A stretch of DNA of 37,500 nucleotides from Prorocentrum cordatum (GCA_963575745.1 CAUYUJ010018334.1:72501-110000), one strand, 5' to 3'; counted from the first letter of the stretch, positions 19,863 to 29,827 are shown. Translations and numbers: made by a program. Notes: generated from the sequence alone by a model not told the origin.

Positions 19863-20532
19863 AATCGAGGTGGTGGTGTTGCCTTGTCTTAGCTCATGCC
19901 TGCTCGCTCCTCTGTGCTCCCGCTTGCCTCGGCCAGCGTGGACCCCCAGAGCCTGCGCAAGAGAAGCATTGGCGGGGTCCGATGGACGCCTCTCCCCCCC
20001 CGCGCGCGGGGCGCGGGAAGTAGCCGTCCCGCACCTCGCGACCCCGGCAGGGGAGCCGTGCGTCCTCGCGACGCACGGCGCGCGAGAGAGAGAGAGAGAG
20101 TACCAACCAAAACGTAATCGCCGTGGTGATCGTTTTCTTATTCATTGTTTTGCCGATCGGCGCGGGCCCTCGCCCCCCCCCCCTCCCCCCCCCCCCCTGG
20201 AGTAGACCTTGGCTGTTTCTGGCGCCTGATTCGAGCAGGGGGTCTCCCCCGTAGGACGCACTGTTGCAAACAGTTGCGCTAAGCAGAGGTCCAGAGCCAG
20301 ACACCCCCCCCTCCCCCCCCTCCCTTCCGTCCAATGTCGAAACGCCGAATGAGAAAACGTTCACCTGACACGCTGGAGACGCACGGCGTGGCCGGGCCAG
20401 GGCCTGGGAGCCGGAGTGATCGCGCGCCGTCGCGGGCGATTTTGTCAAACGCTCGGCCCCCGCGCGGCCAGGCACGGTGGCCCTCCATATGGTGCTCGGA
20501 GGTAGACGAACATATTCCGAACGTAACAGTCT
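19863..20532. other. No gene recognised
   Basis: Includes a short (AG)n dinucleotide run at 20083-20100 and long C tracts at 20174-20199 and 20305-20326. No protein family, RNA gene or splice structure was supported. Confidence 0.45.
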
Positions 20533-20782
20533 GGGCATCCTAGATGGGGTCCGAGTAGATGGGGTCGGGGGATCGCGCCGCATCGCCGATGCATCGCCGA
20601 TGCAACTGCGATGCGGCTCGATGTGGGGCTCGTGTTTCTCCACGCCGACGTCACCGATGCACCGCCGACGTCGACGAGAAATCGCCGATGCATCGCCGAC
20701 GCATCACCGATGCATCGCCGATGTATCGGCGATGCGGCGCGATCCTTCGACCCCATCCACTCCGATCCCAACTAGGATGCCC
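20533..20782. mobile_element. 250-bp foldback element with ~72-bp arms
   Basis: Left arm 20533-20604 and the reverse complement of 20711-20782 agree at about 64 of 72 positions. They share GGGCATCCTAG, GATGGGGTCG and GGATCGCGCCGCATCGCCGA. The centre is built from GATGCATCGCCGATGC-type words, themselves nearly palindromic, so the whole element could fold into a long hairpin. No target duplication was resolved and there is no coding capacity. Similar CATCGCCGAT words occur at 32655-32690. Confidence 0.82.
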
Positions 20783-21020
20783 CTAAACAACAAGCAACAA
20801 CCTGAGCCGCATGGGGTGTTCTGGAGGGCCCCTCGAGGGAGAAGCCGCCGGCCTCGACCCAGACACTCAGGCTTTGGTGGGCGTGGTCGATGGGGTCGTC
20901 CTGGACGCCCACCTCGTCCACAGCCACTGTGAAGGTAGTTTCGGTGTTCTGGCCTGGCGACTGCTGGCACGCGCAAGGCATCCCGGTAGCGTGTCCTATG
21001 TGTGGTTGTGGTTGATTGTT
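20783..21020. other. No gene recognised
   Basis: Spacer between two foldback elements with no supported exon. Confidence 0.4.
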
Positions 21021-21237
21021 GCGGGCCTGCGCCCGCCAGGTGTTTGGCCCTAGGCCGTTTTCACTAAGAGGTCTTTTGCTAAAGACCGGAGGGTTCCAAA
21101 GGAGGTTTTTGGGGAGGGGGTTTTCCAGAGAGCCCCACCAGGGGCCTCGGAACCTCGTCAAAACAGGGGGTGCGAAGCCCCTGGGGGACCCCTCCTGAAA
21201 CACCACCTCCCCAAGAAAACCCTGTGGAACCCTCCAG
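21021..21237. mobile_element. Foldback element with 43-bp arms plus MITE-related flank
   Basis: Arms at 21086-21128 and 21195-21237 share GGAGGGTTCCA, a G/T-rich block and TTGGGGAGG when one is inverted. The inner sequence also pairs (ACCAGGGGCC against AAGCCCCTGGGGG). The left flank 21021-21085 (TGCGCCCGCCAGGT, CGTTTTCACTAA, TTTTGCTAAAG) resembles the right half of the MITE at 12585-12756, suggesting a shared family or nested insertion. Confidence 0.65.
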
Positions 21238-21794
21238 AGAGAGGGTTCCGTCACCTCTCCTGGTCCATAAGCTGCACGTGACGAGCGGCCCTTCTCTCAG
21301 AGGAGCATGAAGTATTGATATTGGCAGTTTTCAAGATTTCCAGATTTTCCTGTTCTTCCGCGCGGGCTCCAGGGACGAATGGTCGAGCGCATTGCATCGC
21401 GCAGGTTATTTGCGAGATGTGCGCGGTGCATTTTTCGCGCATCGGAGCGCCCTCGGACCTTCCAAGTTGCATGCTGTGTTGCTCTTGGGGGGTCCGCGAG
21501 TCGCAGCTGCCGTGGCGCTGTTTTCGAGGTAGCCCCTTCGAGTGCTGTTCGCGGGCGCAACGCGCGGCGCGCGCTGCGCCCAATCGCGCGCGGCGCGGTG
21601 CGTGAATCAGCAGGCCGCGCCCGTCGGACCGCCCGGAAATTGTTTCTGGATTGTAGAATGTTTCAGAAAACGCTTCCGTTTTTTTCTGGCGCAAGCGGTC
21701 CCGATTTTTTTCAAAAGTGGGCGTGGAAATTGCAAACAAACAATTTTGAGGGGTGGAATGCGCCCGCCGCGCAGGACATCTGAATAATTCTGAG
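21238..21794. other. No gene recognised
   Basis: Mixed composition with GCGC-rich words (21560-21605). No motif was recognised on either strand. Confidence 0.45.
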
Positions 21795-21882
21795 ATCCGG
21801 AATTGTTCACAATGGATTCCAGAATTGTTCAGAATCGACCCCGGAATGTGTCAAAGTCGATTCTGGTATTTTTCAAAAAGTA
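21795..21882. repeat. Degenerate ~22-bp tandem repeat
   Basis: Four diverged units start at GATCCGGAATTGTTCACAAT, GATTCCAGAATTGTTCAGAA, GACCCCGGAATGTGTCAAAG and GATTCTGGTATTTTTCAAAA. Related words continue loosely on both sides (GATTTTTTTCAAAA at about 21702). Confidence 0.6.
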
Positions 21883-22356
21883 GGCCAGACATTTTTTCGA
21901 ACATGTTCCCGATTTTTTCTTCTCAAATTTACCCCCGGAGAATTTGCCAGAGTCGCGCGTGATTTGCCTCACCAGGTCCTTGGAAATCCGCCGAGGCGCG
22001 CGGTGCGCGGCGGCGGGCGATGGGACAATGCGCCACCGTCCCCTCGCGGCAACGAGAAGGGGGATCAGCAAGTGCCAAATAGGCCCCTACGGGCGACCGC
22101 TCGATTGCGAATGGGTGACCGACCAGCGGCGCCAGCCAGAGTAGACAAGACTCGACGCAAAGTGCACCCCGCGCGAAGGCTGTTAGACATCCCGGAATCC
22201 CCGGAACGTATCAATAGCACGTTGTGTCAATAGATTCTTCTCGTCCTATTCTCCAGAGAGGCCTCTGATGCGGGCCCCAGAGGGGGTCCTTCCGGGACTG
22301 ACCTGGGCGCCCCCCTTGGCGCACCATCGAGCGAGGGTGGGGCTGGACAACTCGTT
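21883..22356. other. No gene recognised
   Basis: No supported exon, RNA gene or element boundary. Confidence 0.4.
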
Positions 22357-22555
22357 GATGGGCCTGCTTTCCACCACCACCACCACCACAAGTTGGAGGG
22401 GGGACGGGCGTGGAGGACGAGGAGGAACAGGAGGAGGAGGAGGAGGAGGAGGAGGAGGAGGAGGAGGAGGAGGAGGAGGAGGAGGAGGAGGAGGAGGAGG
22501 AGAACCCCCCCTCCAACTTGTGGTGGTGGTGGTGGTGGAAGACACGCCAATTAGT
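22357..22555. mobile_element. Foldback element with AGG core, copy F2
   Basis: Left arm GATGGGCCTGCTTTCC(ACC)n followed by ACAAGTTGGAGGGGGG is mirrored by the inverted right arm at 22503-22555, where CCCCCCCTCCAACTTG is followed by (TGG)n and AAGACACGCC. The arms are nearly identical in the CCA/TGG and AAGTTGGAGGGGGG parts and diverge at the outer 12 bp. The core is an AGG array (about 22420-22502). F1 at 19382-19548 has the same arm, core and arm order. Confidence 0.82.
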
Positions 22556-23944
22556 TCTGGACCGTTTTCAGCACGTTTCAAAGCGCTGTGGAACGGCCGC
22601 GGCGCCAAAAACAGTGGAGGCCCATGCCAAAAAAACACCCCGCTTGCCTTCAGGGTGCCCCGTGTTTCTCGGATTTCGATGGCTCTGGTGTGGAAGGCGT
22701 GACGTTCCTATACCAAAAATCGATGGACGTCCTGGGGTCTCAGGGTTGGGTTTCTTGGTTTCCTGTGGACTGGCCTCCACTGTCCATCCCCCAGGACCGT
22801 TGGGTTTCAGAGATCCCCGATCTGTCCCAGTCTTGGCTTCGTCTTTTGCAGCCGAATCCAGCGCCGAGCCCCCGCGCGCGTCGCGCGTGGAACTGGCCGT
22901 GTCTGTGCATCAGGCCCCGTGGCAGCTGATCGCGTTGTTGCGCGAGGCGCGGGCTTCCCGAGGACCCATAGGGAATGCGGGTCTCCTGCGTCCTCGGCAT
23001 CGGCCAGTCGCCCGCGGGATCGTGCGGAGCTGTCTGGTGCCCGGGGGCCCGGGCATAACCGCAGGCGTATGACAGCAGGGATCCTCGATCTTCGCCCCTC
23101 GACCCTCGACGACCCTGGATCCCCGAGCAGCGACCTTCGATGCTCGAGCGCACCCCCCCCATCGAGAAGTGGGCGCCTCCCCGCCGCGCGTCCCCGAACC
23201 TGACCCCAGGCTGCTTGTCCAGTCGGAAACCTGACAAGGTCGAGGACCGGGGCCCCCCATCCCCGCCCCTTGTTCTATCAGGAAGGGAAAAACCACCCGG
23301 ACTGGACAGTTGGCGTCTACTAAACGGCCCTGGGCGTTTATCAAAAGCTTTGCCCTGTTCGATTCCTTCTTTGGGTGCGTTTACTAAACGACCTCGCGTG
23401 TCGGGGTGGTTCTCATCGGGGTGGATGTTCTGCCCCCTGTTCTAGGGATGGGTGCCCTACGGGCGGGGCTCTTCTCGCTCGGGCTCGGAGGGGCCTCGCT
23501 GCGCCTTCTGGGTGCCCTTCGTCGGCGGCTCCTCCGCCGGCGCTCCTCGTGCACCCAGGCGCTTCCGGGGTCGAGCAGGGGCTTCGCACCTCACCTCACA
23601 GCTGTTCTCTGCTACAGCTATGTTGGAACTGAGTTCTGACTTACGTTCTATTTACGTTGCAGAATTCGTTATTTGGAACAATACATGTAAAGGGGGACGC
23701 TGGCTTGTATAGACCTGAGCACTCATAACAGATCGACTTTGGACTTACAATTTAAACCAGGCAATCCCCCCCCAAAAAAAACGGTAGAAGAAGGACAAAC
23801 GGAAGAAGGAGGGCCGAAATGTTCCACGAAGAAATTGGGGGTACGCATCATCCCTTTATGTGGGAAATCCTGGAGGCCTCGCGCGGCGCGCAAGAGTTGT
23901 ACGATCTAGTCTGCATGTGTGCCCCGTAAGACATGGGGCGACGC
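22556..23944. other. No gene recognised
   Basis: Open frames on both strands lack recognisable motifs. 23310-23395 contains CTACTAAACGGCC and TTTACTAAACGACC, faintly like the ACTAAACCAGG words of the MITE family. 23630-23790 has lower GC with a C/A homopolymer junction at 23766-23782. Confidence 0.45.
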
Positions 23945-24065
23945 TCGTGCGGCAATGTTCCGCCGCAGCTCCGACGTACATTCGGCGTGGATCCGACGTG
24001 CATCCGGCGCAACTTGGCGGGAGCTCGACGTACATCCGACGTGGATCCGACGTACATTGGGCCTG
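23945..24065. repeat. TCCGACGTACA/TGGATCCGACG tandem repeat
   Basis: Words CCGACGTACATTCGGCGTGG and ATCCGACGTGCATCC recur at about 23968, 23994, 24027 and 24045 in 16-34-bp steps. Both strands stay open and read as MYVGSTSDVRR-like peptides because the word is near-palindromic. It is not a gene. Confidence 0.65.
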
Positions 24066-24388
24066 AGGTTGCCGCGCGAGGCATCCAGGATTTTCCTCCT
24101 GCATTCTTCATGGATGGGTGCCCGCAACGTGTCTTGAAGAACAGAAGGCGGCATGCACAGAAACTTTCGAAGGTCCGCGAGGATTTCTTGCATCGGCGCT
24201 GGACACCCCTCCCTGGCGCGCGGGACGCGCCAGGGGCAGCGCCGGGGGCGCAGCCAGGGGGGTCCAGCGCCGTCCAAGAAATCCGCGTGGACGTCCGACA
24301 GTTTATGTTGAGTTTCTTGTTGTTCCTCCACTATCGTTCTGCACGGGACGAAGCCCGCCAGCAGGGCACGAGGCCTTTGTGCCGCCAG
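24066..24388. other. No gene recognised
   Basis: Left flank of the TCC array that precedes the LINE. No supported exon. Confidence 0.4.
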
Positions 24389-24516
24389 CCACCTCCTCCT
24401 CCTCCTCCTCCTCCTCCTCCTCCTCCTCCTCCCCCTTCTCCCCCTCCGCCTCCTCCCCGTCCCCCTCCTCCTCCTCCTCCTCCTCCTCCCCCTCCTCCTC
24501 CTCCTCCGCCTCCTCC
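24389..24516. repeat. (TCC)n array at the 5' side of the LINE
   Basis: TCC/CTC/CCG pyrimidine triplets run directly into the relict spliced leader at 24517. Together with 29828-30296 it brackets the LINE. Confidence 0.93.
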
Positions 24517-24538
24517 TCCGTAGCCATTTTAGCTTAAG
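24517..24538 (+). other. Relict dinoflagellate spliced leader at LINE 5' end
   Basis: The 22-nt sequence begins TCCGTAGCCATTTT and ends AGCTTAAG. The known dinoflagellate leader (DCCGUAGCCAUUUUGGCUCAAG in the literature) matches at 20 of 22 positions; the differences are G to A at position 15 and C to T at position 19, both transitions. It lies 153 bp before the first ATG of the LINE and exactly at the junction with the TCC array. This is where a leader would sit if a trans-spliced LINE mRNA had been reverse-transcribed to its 5' end. The leader comparison is from memory. Confidence 0.85.
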
Positions 24539-24691
24539 ATGTGTTCACCGAGGGGGCTCCGCACCTCCGTGCCGGCAAGGACCGGTCACCGCGGCAGGCA
24601 ATGCAATTCTGCCTGGCAGAGTTGCATCGGCCTTCACTGTGGGAGTTGGGCCCCCACTTCAGCTGCTCCCGCCGCACGGTGCTAGAGTGGC

Positions 24692-26305
24692 ATGCCTGAG
24701 CGCGACAACGATAAGAAGGCGAAAAAGAGGGAGAAGAAAGATAATCTGTCGGGCAAAAGTGATGGCACTCCGAGCAGGCGTCGCCATCCCTCTGACAGTC
24801 CTGGTCATATGTCAGCAGTGTCTATTGCTACTACACCGCCCGCTACGCCTGGGCACTCGAGGCGAGAGCGGGCACATCAGGAACTCCCCGCGCCTGACCA
24901 GCGGTCGCGAAGCAGCTACGGTGGTGATGTACGTCACTCGCCCCGCGACAGTCATGAGGGTGCAAGTGCCCAGGCAGCGGCAGCAACCTTGTGGTCCGTT
25001 GAGATCCTGGTCCAGATGGAGGAGATGTCCACTTACCCGTCCCAGGAGACGCATGGAGCGGGGTCCTCGGCAGCGGCTGTGGCGGCCGCGGGCCCGCAGG
25101 CGTGGCCTGCCCCGCCGCCGCATCACCATCTGGCTGGGCGCTGGCGCTGAGCAGCGGGAGGCGGTGATCAAGGTGCTGGAGTAGGCCATGCCGCTGGAGC
25201 GGGAGCTGGTGCAGTCCCAGGGACCCCAGTGACTGCTTCGATGGGCTCGTCCGTGGCGGCAGGGGCAGCGCTCGACCCGTGGGCGCAGGCAAACGCTCGT
25301 TCGATCGCAGAGCAGGCCAAGCTCGAGACCGCCTCCACCATCAAGAGGATTGCGCATGAGGAGCTCGGAGCTACTATCGATCAGAAGATGCCTGGTATCG
25401 TGGCAGCAGCAGTGCAGCCGCTGTCTCACAAGTTCGAGGAACACGTTCAGGGCCAGCTTGCAGCCCACGCACGTCGACTGGGGCCGGTCGAGCATGAGAT
25501 CGCAGAAGTTCGCAGGATGCAGGGTGAGTTCGAGGCGAGGTTTCGGGCGTTGGAGCAGGAGCTTGACTTGTCGAGACAGAGGGTCCACGTGTCGATCGCG
25601 CGCACTGGTGCATGGGAGCGCCCAGTGGAATGCACCATCCTCCTCGTGCGTGCGAGGGCTGGTGTGGCGCATGAGAAGGTTACAGAGTGCCTCGCGCCGC
25701 GGCTGCAAGGTGCATCGTTCACCATCGGGGACGAGGTCAAGCTGGAGGGTGAGCAGCTGGGGCGCTCGTTCGTGCACAAGTTTAAGGGGGCATGGGCCGA
25801 GCGGCGAGCAGGGTCGGCAATGGCGGCGATCCGTGCGAAGGCAGGGCATCGGCGCGCGTTCACCACGCCCGATCCCAGTGGCCGCCCTGTCGCACTGTCG
25901 GCATCGGCTGACCAAAGCAGACGGGATATTGCGCGGGAGATTGTTTGCAAGAAGATCAGGAACGCTTTCAGTGCAATTTTTGATCGCCCAGTGTATGCCG
26001 ATCGTGCGGAATGTGGTTTGTTTATGTCTCGGGAGCGCTTGCTCAATGTTGAAGTTCATCCCACGGAGGAGCCCACGTTCCAGTGGAACATGGATGCGCT
26101 GGAGGCGCTGGGTGTCCGTGAGATTCGGTGGAGTGGGCAACAAAGTCTTCGAGGGCACGGGCTCGCTGCCCCTCGCGACCTGGAGCGCTCGTGCCCCCGC
26201 CCACTGCAAGTCCAAGATCATGAACTTCAAGCTCTCAGAGGTGAATCTGAGGATGAGTGCATCGTCTGTGGTTGCCCTTCAGGAGGCCCACTGCTCGAGT
26301 CTTGA
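24692..26305 (+). pseudogene. LINE N-terminal region, coiled-coil, ORF with one stop
   Basis: A single frame from ATG 24692 (MPERDNDKKAKKREKKDN, a very basic start) runs to 26305, interrupted only by TGA at 25148-25150. After about 25260 an Ala/Glu-rich helical stretch (ARSIAEQAKLETASTIKRIA, HEIAEVRRMQGEFEARFRAL) suggests a coiled coil, as in the RNA-binding first protein of many LINEs. It then turns into a compact domain with VHVSIARTGAWERPVE and DIAREIVCKKIRNAFSAIFD. From about 26130 this frame no longer reads like the element: the endonuclease continues in the next frame. The residues after about 25980 (DRPVYADRAECGLFMSRERL) still look authentic. Whether ORF1 and the endonuclease/reverse transcriptase were originally one polyprotein cannot be decided. 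Confidence 0.75.
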
Positions 26306-26910
26306 CGCGTTAGCGATCATTTGGCGCTGGGCTAGCGCTCGCTACTGATTTGGCTCCTCTCCCCCTGCGCCACGTAATGGGCATCGCGAATGTGTGCTCT
26401 GACGTTCTTGCCGAGGGAGGCATTATGCTCGTTGCGATCCCTCCTGCAGGCCATGTCTGGTCCCAGTGGAATGTTCATAACCATGATGTGTCGGCAGAAG
26501 ACATGAAGAAGGCGAGTGGTCGGATTCATCGGCAGTTGTCTCGAGCCCTAGCAGACCCTCTTCATTGCTCAGTCTGTGCGCTCGGTGATTTCAACATCTG
26601 ACGGCGACGTAGAGGGCCCTGTCTCAGGCGCCCCAGCGCCTGCTTCCTCGAGAAGGGTCGAGGTCGGTTCCGGGCTGGTGCGGAGGCGGAACGAGACATC
26701 GTGGCGAAAGATTTGGCGACGCATGGTGGAGTGCGATGCTGCGCGCCCAATGCACTGGCATCGTCCGAATCAGGTTTCGCCCCGCGTCGACCGCATCTAC
26801 GTGTCGACGCCGACGCGGGTTGCATGTCGCCTCCGGCAGTCGGTGGCGTTGGCAGTTGGACCTGGAGAGCTTGGTCGTAGTGCTGTCAGTGATCATTCTC
26901 CTCTTTGGTT
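26130..26910 (+). pseudogene. LINE apurinic-like endonuclease domain, frameshifted
   Basis: Pieces of an EEP-fold (exonuclease-endonuclease-phosphatase) nuclease that would nick target DNA for target-primed reverse transcription. Frame 3: TWSARAPAHCKSKIMNFKL and SASSVVALQEAH, corresponding to the family's N and QE(T/H) motifs. Frame 1: WNVHNHDVSAEDM and CALGDFN (26584-26595), the GDFN metal/active-site motif, followed at once by a TGA. Frame 2: PRVDRIYVSTPTRV (about 26780-26820) and SDHSPL (26888-26905), matching the S-R-x-D and catalytic S-D-H motifs. Catalytic Glu, GDFN and SDH are all present although the reading frame changes twice, so decay is through indels more than loss of key residues. 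Confidence 0.88.
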
Positions 26911-27608
26911 ACCTTGGGCGCACCGCTCAGAGAGTGAGCATGGGCGTGTCAAGCCACGTGCTGGCTTCATCACGCGCGACCCTGTCTCCGGCGAGATGGT
27001 CTGCGCATATGGGAAGTCTGCCGAGGTGGGGCGGGGGGGGGCGCGACTGGCCAACGGGCGCTCTGGTTCGGCGTGCCGTTCGAGCCCGGCGAGCAGCTGG
27101 TCGGGCGGTGCGTGACTCTCTTCTGGCTCGAGCTCGTCCTGGGCCCCAAGGGCGCGCAATGGCGTGGAGGTCGGCGTCGCGCGCTGTGATGCGCCAGGAC
27201 CTTCAGCTGGCTCATGCTCTGCTACTGCGGCATCAGTGGCTACGTGGCCATCTGGAGGTCGATGCTGGGCGCGCGGCCCCTCGCCAGCCTGAGGCTTTCG
27301 CCGCAGCTTTCAATGGGGCCCAGCTGGCCTCGGTGAAGGCCGAGGCTGCCCGCGCCCAGGCGCAGCGAGAGTCTCGGAGCGCTAGAGGTCTCTCCTCTGC
27401 CTCCTCCTCCAGGCGTCTCCTCTCTCTGCGTCGTAGGGCTCGTCTGTGGGACCCCATGGGGCGTGGGTGTGTCTTAGGCGTGGTCTTGGGTCCTTTTGGG
27501 GCCTCGTCTTCTCCGGAGGTCAAAGCAGGTGACCTTGCTGCATTTTGGGCGCCCGCCTTTCAGGCCTCGTCGCCGCTCGCAGCGGGGGCCTCGTAATATG
27601 CTTCTAAG

Positions 27609-28700
27609 TTGTCTTCGGGGGTTGACTTTGAAGACGCGCCCCCGCCCAGTGCAGGCCCGGTGCGGAAAATCTTGCGGCGCGTTCCTGGCTCGGCCCCTGG
27701 GCCCGACAGTCTTGCGTGCTGCACCTGGGCGGTAGGACGGGGCCCCTCCGCGGTCACGGAAGCATGGAAGCCCTGCGGGGGCCCCCGGCAGGACAGCGTC
27801 TACCTTCGACGTCGTTCGAGTCCATCGCGGCTTTTTTGGCCAGAGGAGACAGGCCAGAGGGCGCGGGGGCGGCGGTGCTTTCTCGTTCGGCTGACGAGAC
27901 GAGACCTCTTGCCCTGGAATACATTCTGAATAAATTCGCTTCGGCTGCAATGAACTGGCCGTTGGCGTCGATCGCGCCAAAAGCGAGCGCGCTGACGAAA
28001 AATGGATGTATGAAAGGGGCGGCCATTTTTGGAGGACGTCGTTGAGCTCGACGCGCGCTCTCGGATTGGTTCCATCATGAAGGACTCCCCTCAGCGAGCC
28101 ACGGCCCCTGAAGAGTGTCTCCCACTGCTATTGATCTCGCTCCACTTTGCCCATGCCTTCCCCGATGTTTCCCAGGCCCCCCCCCCTCGCCTTGTGGTCC
28201 CCGGCTCCCCCCCTGTCCTGGTTCAGGCTTTCCAGTGCCTGTGACATCTCAACCTGTGTCTCTTCTGTGAGGGGGGTGCCCGCTTTCCTTTCTTTTTCGG
28301 TCGTGCTGGCGCCTTACAAGGATGTCCCTTGAACGGGTCGTCGTTTGTCATCACTGCCAATGCATGCGCGCATGACATGGGGCGTGCAACGGAGGGGACA
28401 AATCGCGCCTTCCCGCGAGCATGCGCAGGCGATGTTGGTTCTGTCTCGTTCACGGCCACAGGCGTCCGAAGGCTAGGTCGCACCCTTCCCCATGCCTCGC
28501 GATTCGCCTCTCTTGTCCTCGAGACTGCCAAATGCGAGGTGGCTCCGCTTTTTGCCCCCTTCGATGACAGTGTTGAGAACAGAGCTCGGACATTCATTGA
28601 GAACGCTGTTTCAGCATGGTCTGGGCTTGCTGTAGCTGTAGTTTTACATTGAATACCTCGGAACTCTTGTCGGTCCCTCGGTCACGATTACAGATCAGCG
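27609..28700 (+). pseudogene. LINE reverse transcriptase domain, frameshifted
   Basis: RNA-dependent DNA polymerase core for target-primed reverse transcription. Motifs in order: GSAPGPDSL (about 27684-27712; family SAPGPD), FLARGDRPEG and DETRPLALEYILNK (27893-27935; family TRPLxLxNxxNK), NGCMKGAA/EDVVELDARSRI (27993-28070), LHFAHAFPDVS (28140-28172; motif A, where the usual catalytic Asp before FAxAFP is not present), VPLNGSSFVI (about 28326-28350), ACAGDVGSVSF (28419-28450; motif C, usual A-D-D-x-G box with the first Asp changed to Gly), FASLVLETAKCEVAPLFAPF and EYLGTLVGPSVT (28651-28686). Two of the three catalytic carboxylates therefore appear lost. Several frame changes occur between motifs. 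Confidence 0.9.
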
Positions 28701-29441
28701 GCGGACGCCATGGGCTAAGCTTGCGCAGGCACGCGGGTGCTGCCTGCCCCCTCGCATGCGGCCCAACTTGCCAACTTTCCCCCCCCGCCAAGGGCGATCG
28801 CGATAGAGGAGCGGCGTGGGTCTGCATCGCCTCGGGGGACATCCAGCTCGATCTTGAATTGGGGCGGGTGGGTGAGTCTGGGTGGGGGGGGGGCTGATTC
28901 CCCGCCGAGCTGGGTCCTCAGCTGTGCTTCGCTGATGCGCGCGGCGCTCGTGTCGCTCCCATCCTAGACAGTGCCCCTTGCGCAGCTGCGGTGCGCAGCC
29001 GCAGAATATGGAGCGCTGCCCATCATCCACTCGAGAGCACTTGCTCCGTCGTCCTGGCCGCCACCAGCCATCGCCCTGACCCTGTCCGAGGCGGCGCAGG
29101 GATTCCCTCGGGGCCGTGCGCTGGCGGCCGCAGGAGCGGCGTGCCTGCGCCTGCACAGCGGAGCGGACGTCCAGGATGTTGCGCCTCCACGCGCAGGCGC
29201 GCGCCCCCGATGGCAGGGGCGGCTTGCGACGATCTTTCACTCTCGCCTGTTCGCTCCGTCGGCCGCTGCCTTGTTCGATCGTCGGGTTGCGAAATGGCAT
29301 CTGCTTGGGGTTCAGAGTGGGGCTCGTGGACCGGGGGAGGGAGGAAAGCGCTGACAGGCACTCCCGATGTCCTGGGCCTCGGCTTGTTTAAACAGCTGGC
29401 TAGGCGGGTGGACGACGTCCCGACGGATGCAGAGAGAGTCT

Positions 29442-29507
29442 CGGTGTTGCCTCTTCGGTTGCGGATGTGCGGGGGGTGACTCTGTGTCGCATTACTTCCT
29501 TGGGTGC
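29442..29507 (+). pseudogene. LINE C-terminal Cys/His motif
   Basis: Reads RCCLFGCGCAGGDSVSHYFL then GC: a Cys-x2/3-Cys ... His-x4-Cys arrangement of the type found near the C-terminus of LINE polyproteins, thought to bind nucleic acid. It is followed by PLEAPVREVLFRDVPADAVA and a helical tail to about 29700. The frame is open from 29367 to the TCC array. Confidence 0.75.
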
Positions 29508-29827
29508 ATGCCTCTGGAGGCCCCAGTCCGTGAGGTACTCTTTCGGGACGTCCCCGCAGATGCGGTGGCTCACCTTGGCCTGAAACCAGTGGGAGTGGTA
29601 CTTGATGACGTGCAATGTATGAAACATCGGCATCGTGTCTGCTTTGCTGTTGCGTTTTTTTCTGCGCGCATCGGTTCGCCTCACAACTCGGCAGTGCAAG
29701 GGTACGGGCCTCGACGATTTGAGCCGCGATTCGTTTGCCCCTTTCCAGGGCCCCACTATACAACGTTGGGCCCAGAGGTGGGGAATGGGCTTGACTGGAG
29801 AACCCCTTTGGGCACGCTCGACCTCAT

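Larger units (their letters stand above)
24517..29827 (+). mobile_element. Near full-length, mutated non-LTR (LINE) retrotransposon
   Basis: About 5.3 kb. Order: relict spliced leader (24517-24538), 5' leader region, N-terminal coiled-coil ORF region (24692 on), apurinic-like endonuclease (about 26130-26905), linker ending FWAPAF (about 27546-27563), reverse transcriptase (about 27660-28700), C-terminal Cys/His motif (29442-29507) and a 3' part that meets (TCC)n at 29828. This order of endonuclease, reverse transcriptase and C-terminal zinc-like motif is that of LINEs with an apurinic endonuclease. At least six frame changes and one internal TGA mean it is dead. Simple-repeat flanks on both sides hide any target-site duplication. 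The individual domains are listed separately. Confidence 0.9.

Noticed and set aside
23848-24111. MYVGSTSDVRR-type ORFs on both strands.
   Set aside because: The tandem word TCCGACGTACA is near-palindromic, giving similar peptides from both strands; there is no gene evidence.
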